This document shows positions 63,891 through 64,000 of a stretch of DNA of 64,000 nucleotides, one piece after another (the first letter of the stretch is position 1; each line of letters opens with the position of its first letter). Origin of the DNA: CAVTQY01 sp963736975 (GTDB lineage: Bacteria > Pseudomonadota > Alphaproteobacteria > Acetobacterales > Acetobacteraceae); assembly GCA_963736975.1 (NCBI GenBank), contig CAVTQY010000001.1, positions 744,001 through 808,000 on the forward strand, given 5' to 3'. The translations under genes and the position numbers were made by a program. The notes beneath the pieces were generated by a model. The model saw nothing but the letters and a program-made list of their open reading frames with translations, was not told the DNA's origin and made no database searches.

Positions 63891-64000
63891 TCATCGCGCG
63901 GCGAGATTGGCGGGCGCGGGCGCCGCCGGGTTCAGGAAAATTCCGTGCGGCGAGCGCCCCACGTCGATGATCTCCGTAGCGCCACTAGCCGGATCGAGCA
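63891..64000 (-). CDS. YVTN-type beta-propeller protein, C-terminal end (partial)
   Basis: The minus strand enters from the right edge and stops at 63891. It reads 'LDPASGATEIIDVGRSPHGIFLNPAAPAPANLAAR'-like sequence, of which 'EIIDVGRSPHGIFL' is a propeller blade motif of YncE/YVTN proteins. The stop is 7 bases before the sterol-desaturase ATG, so the two are probably co-transcribed. Most of the gene is outside the window. Confidence 0.55.
   Translation of the reverse strand, partial: LDPASGATEIIDVGRSPHGIFLNPAAPAPANLAAR

Noticed and set aside
1..64000. tRNA, rRNA or CRISPR loci in the window.
   Set aside because: Reading both strands, I saw no tRNA arm patterns, rRNA sequence or regular repeat-spacer arrays. 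A dedicated scan would settle tRNAs.

Overview
The window is GC-rich and densely coded. It reads like the chromosome of an alphaproteobacterium, most likely in Rhodospirillales/Acetobacteraceae. This rests on the character of IlvB/IlvN/IlvC, FlhF/FlhG, RecX, HpnE and squalene-hopene cyclase, on PEP-CTERM proteins, and on small hypothetical families I associate with that group. The placement is inference from protein character, not from a search.

Layout. 0-0.45 kb: the 3' end of an IS481-type transposase and its terminal repeats. 0.45-5.8 kb: miaA-ilvB-ilvN-ilvC on the minus strand, divergent from serB with overlapping start codons. 5.8-16.7 kb: housekeeping and accessory genes, including an alpha/beta hydrolase, a broken TetR gene, an SDR, an SGNH/OpgC envelope pair, flhF-flhG, a nitroreductase, an MFS transporter, a universal stress protein, DUF5662, recX and a GT9 glycosyltransferase. 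16.7-21.3 kb: sparse accessory DNA with a class C beta-lactamase-like serine hydrolase, a broken VOC gene and an RHH-PIN toxin-antitoxin pair. 21.3-24.5 kb: a marR-emrA-emrB efflux operon. 24.6-31.2 kb: rfbBACD, a GT2, an ABC-2 exporter and a histidine phosphatase, a surface-polysaccharide block. 31.2-36.2 kb: a SYLF protein, a decayed Uma2 gene, a YcgN-like Cys-cluster protein, and a DapA-like / FkbH-like / acyl carrier protein set. 36.2-41.8 kb: a minus-strand operon of a 1152-residue multidomain flavo/iron-sulfur oxidoreductase, an HpaB-type monooxygenase and a DUF4337 protein. 42-44.6 kb: a hairpin-rich leader, a propionyl-CoA synthetase-like gene and a small membrane protein. 44.6-48.5 kb: a scrapyard of chimeric and frameshifted remnants, a decayed serine recombinase and an AT-rich orphan gene. 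48.5-50.1 kb: a PAS-EAL phosphodiesterase. 50.4-54.3 kb: PEP-CTERM proteins and a second decayed serine recombinase, bracketed by two same-orientation copies of the 3' end of the squalene-hopene cyclase gene. 54.2-57.4 kb: hpnE-shc hopanoid genes. 57.5-64 kb: LysE exporter, CaiB/BaiF CoA-transferase, a small PEP-CTERM gene, DUF423, proline iminopeptidase, a threonate-type dehydrogenase, VOC protein, sterol-desaturase-family protein, and the end of a beta-propeller protein.

A recurring oddity is single-base frame breaks in otherwise conserved genes (tetR, flhG, nitroreductase, VOC, acyl carrier protein, hpnE, shc and others). Several lie in short runs of one base, and core genes such as shc and hpnE are hit. 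Consensus or assembly indels are therefore a serious alternative to true pseudogenes, and I give those genes as one span each. The recombinases, the Uma2 gene and the isochorismatase/ClpX-zinc-finger chimera carry several or larger lesions and look truly decayed.

The most interesting parts are the PEP-CTERM cassette between repeated shc 3' ends, the HpaB-giant oxidoreductase operon, the DapA-FkbH-ACP set and the AT-rich orphan gene.
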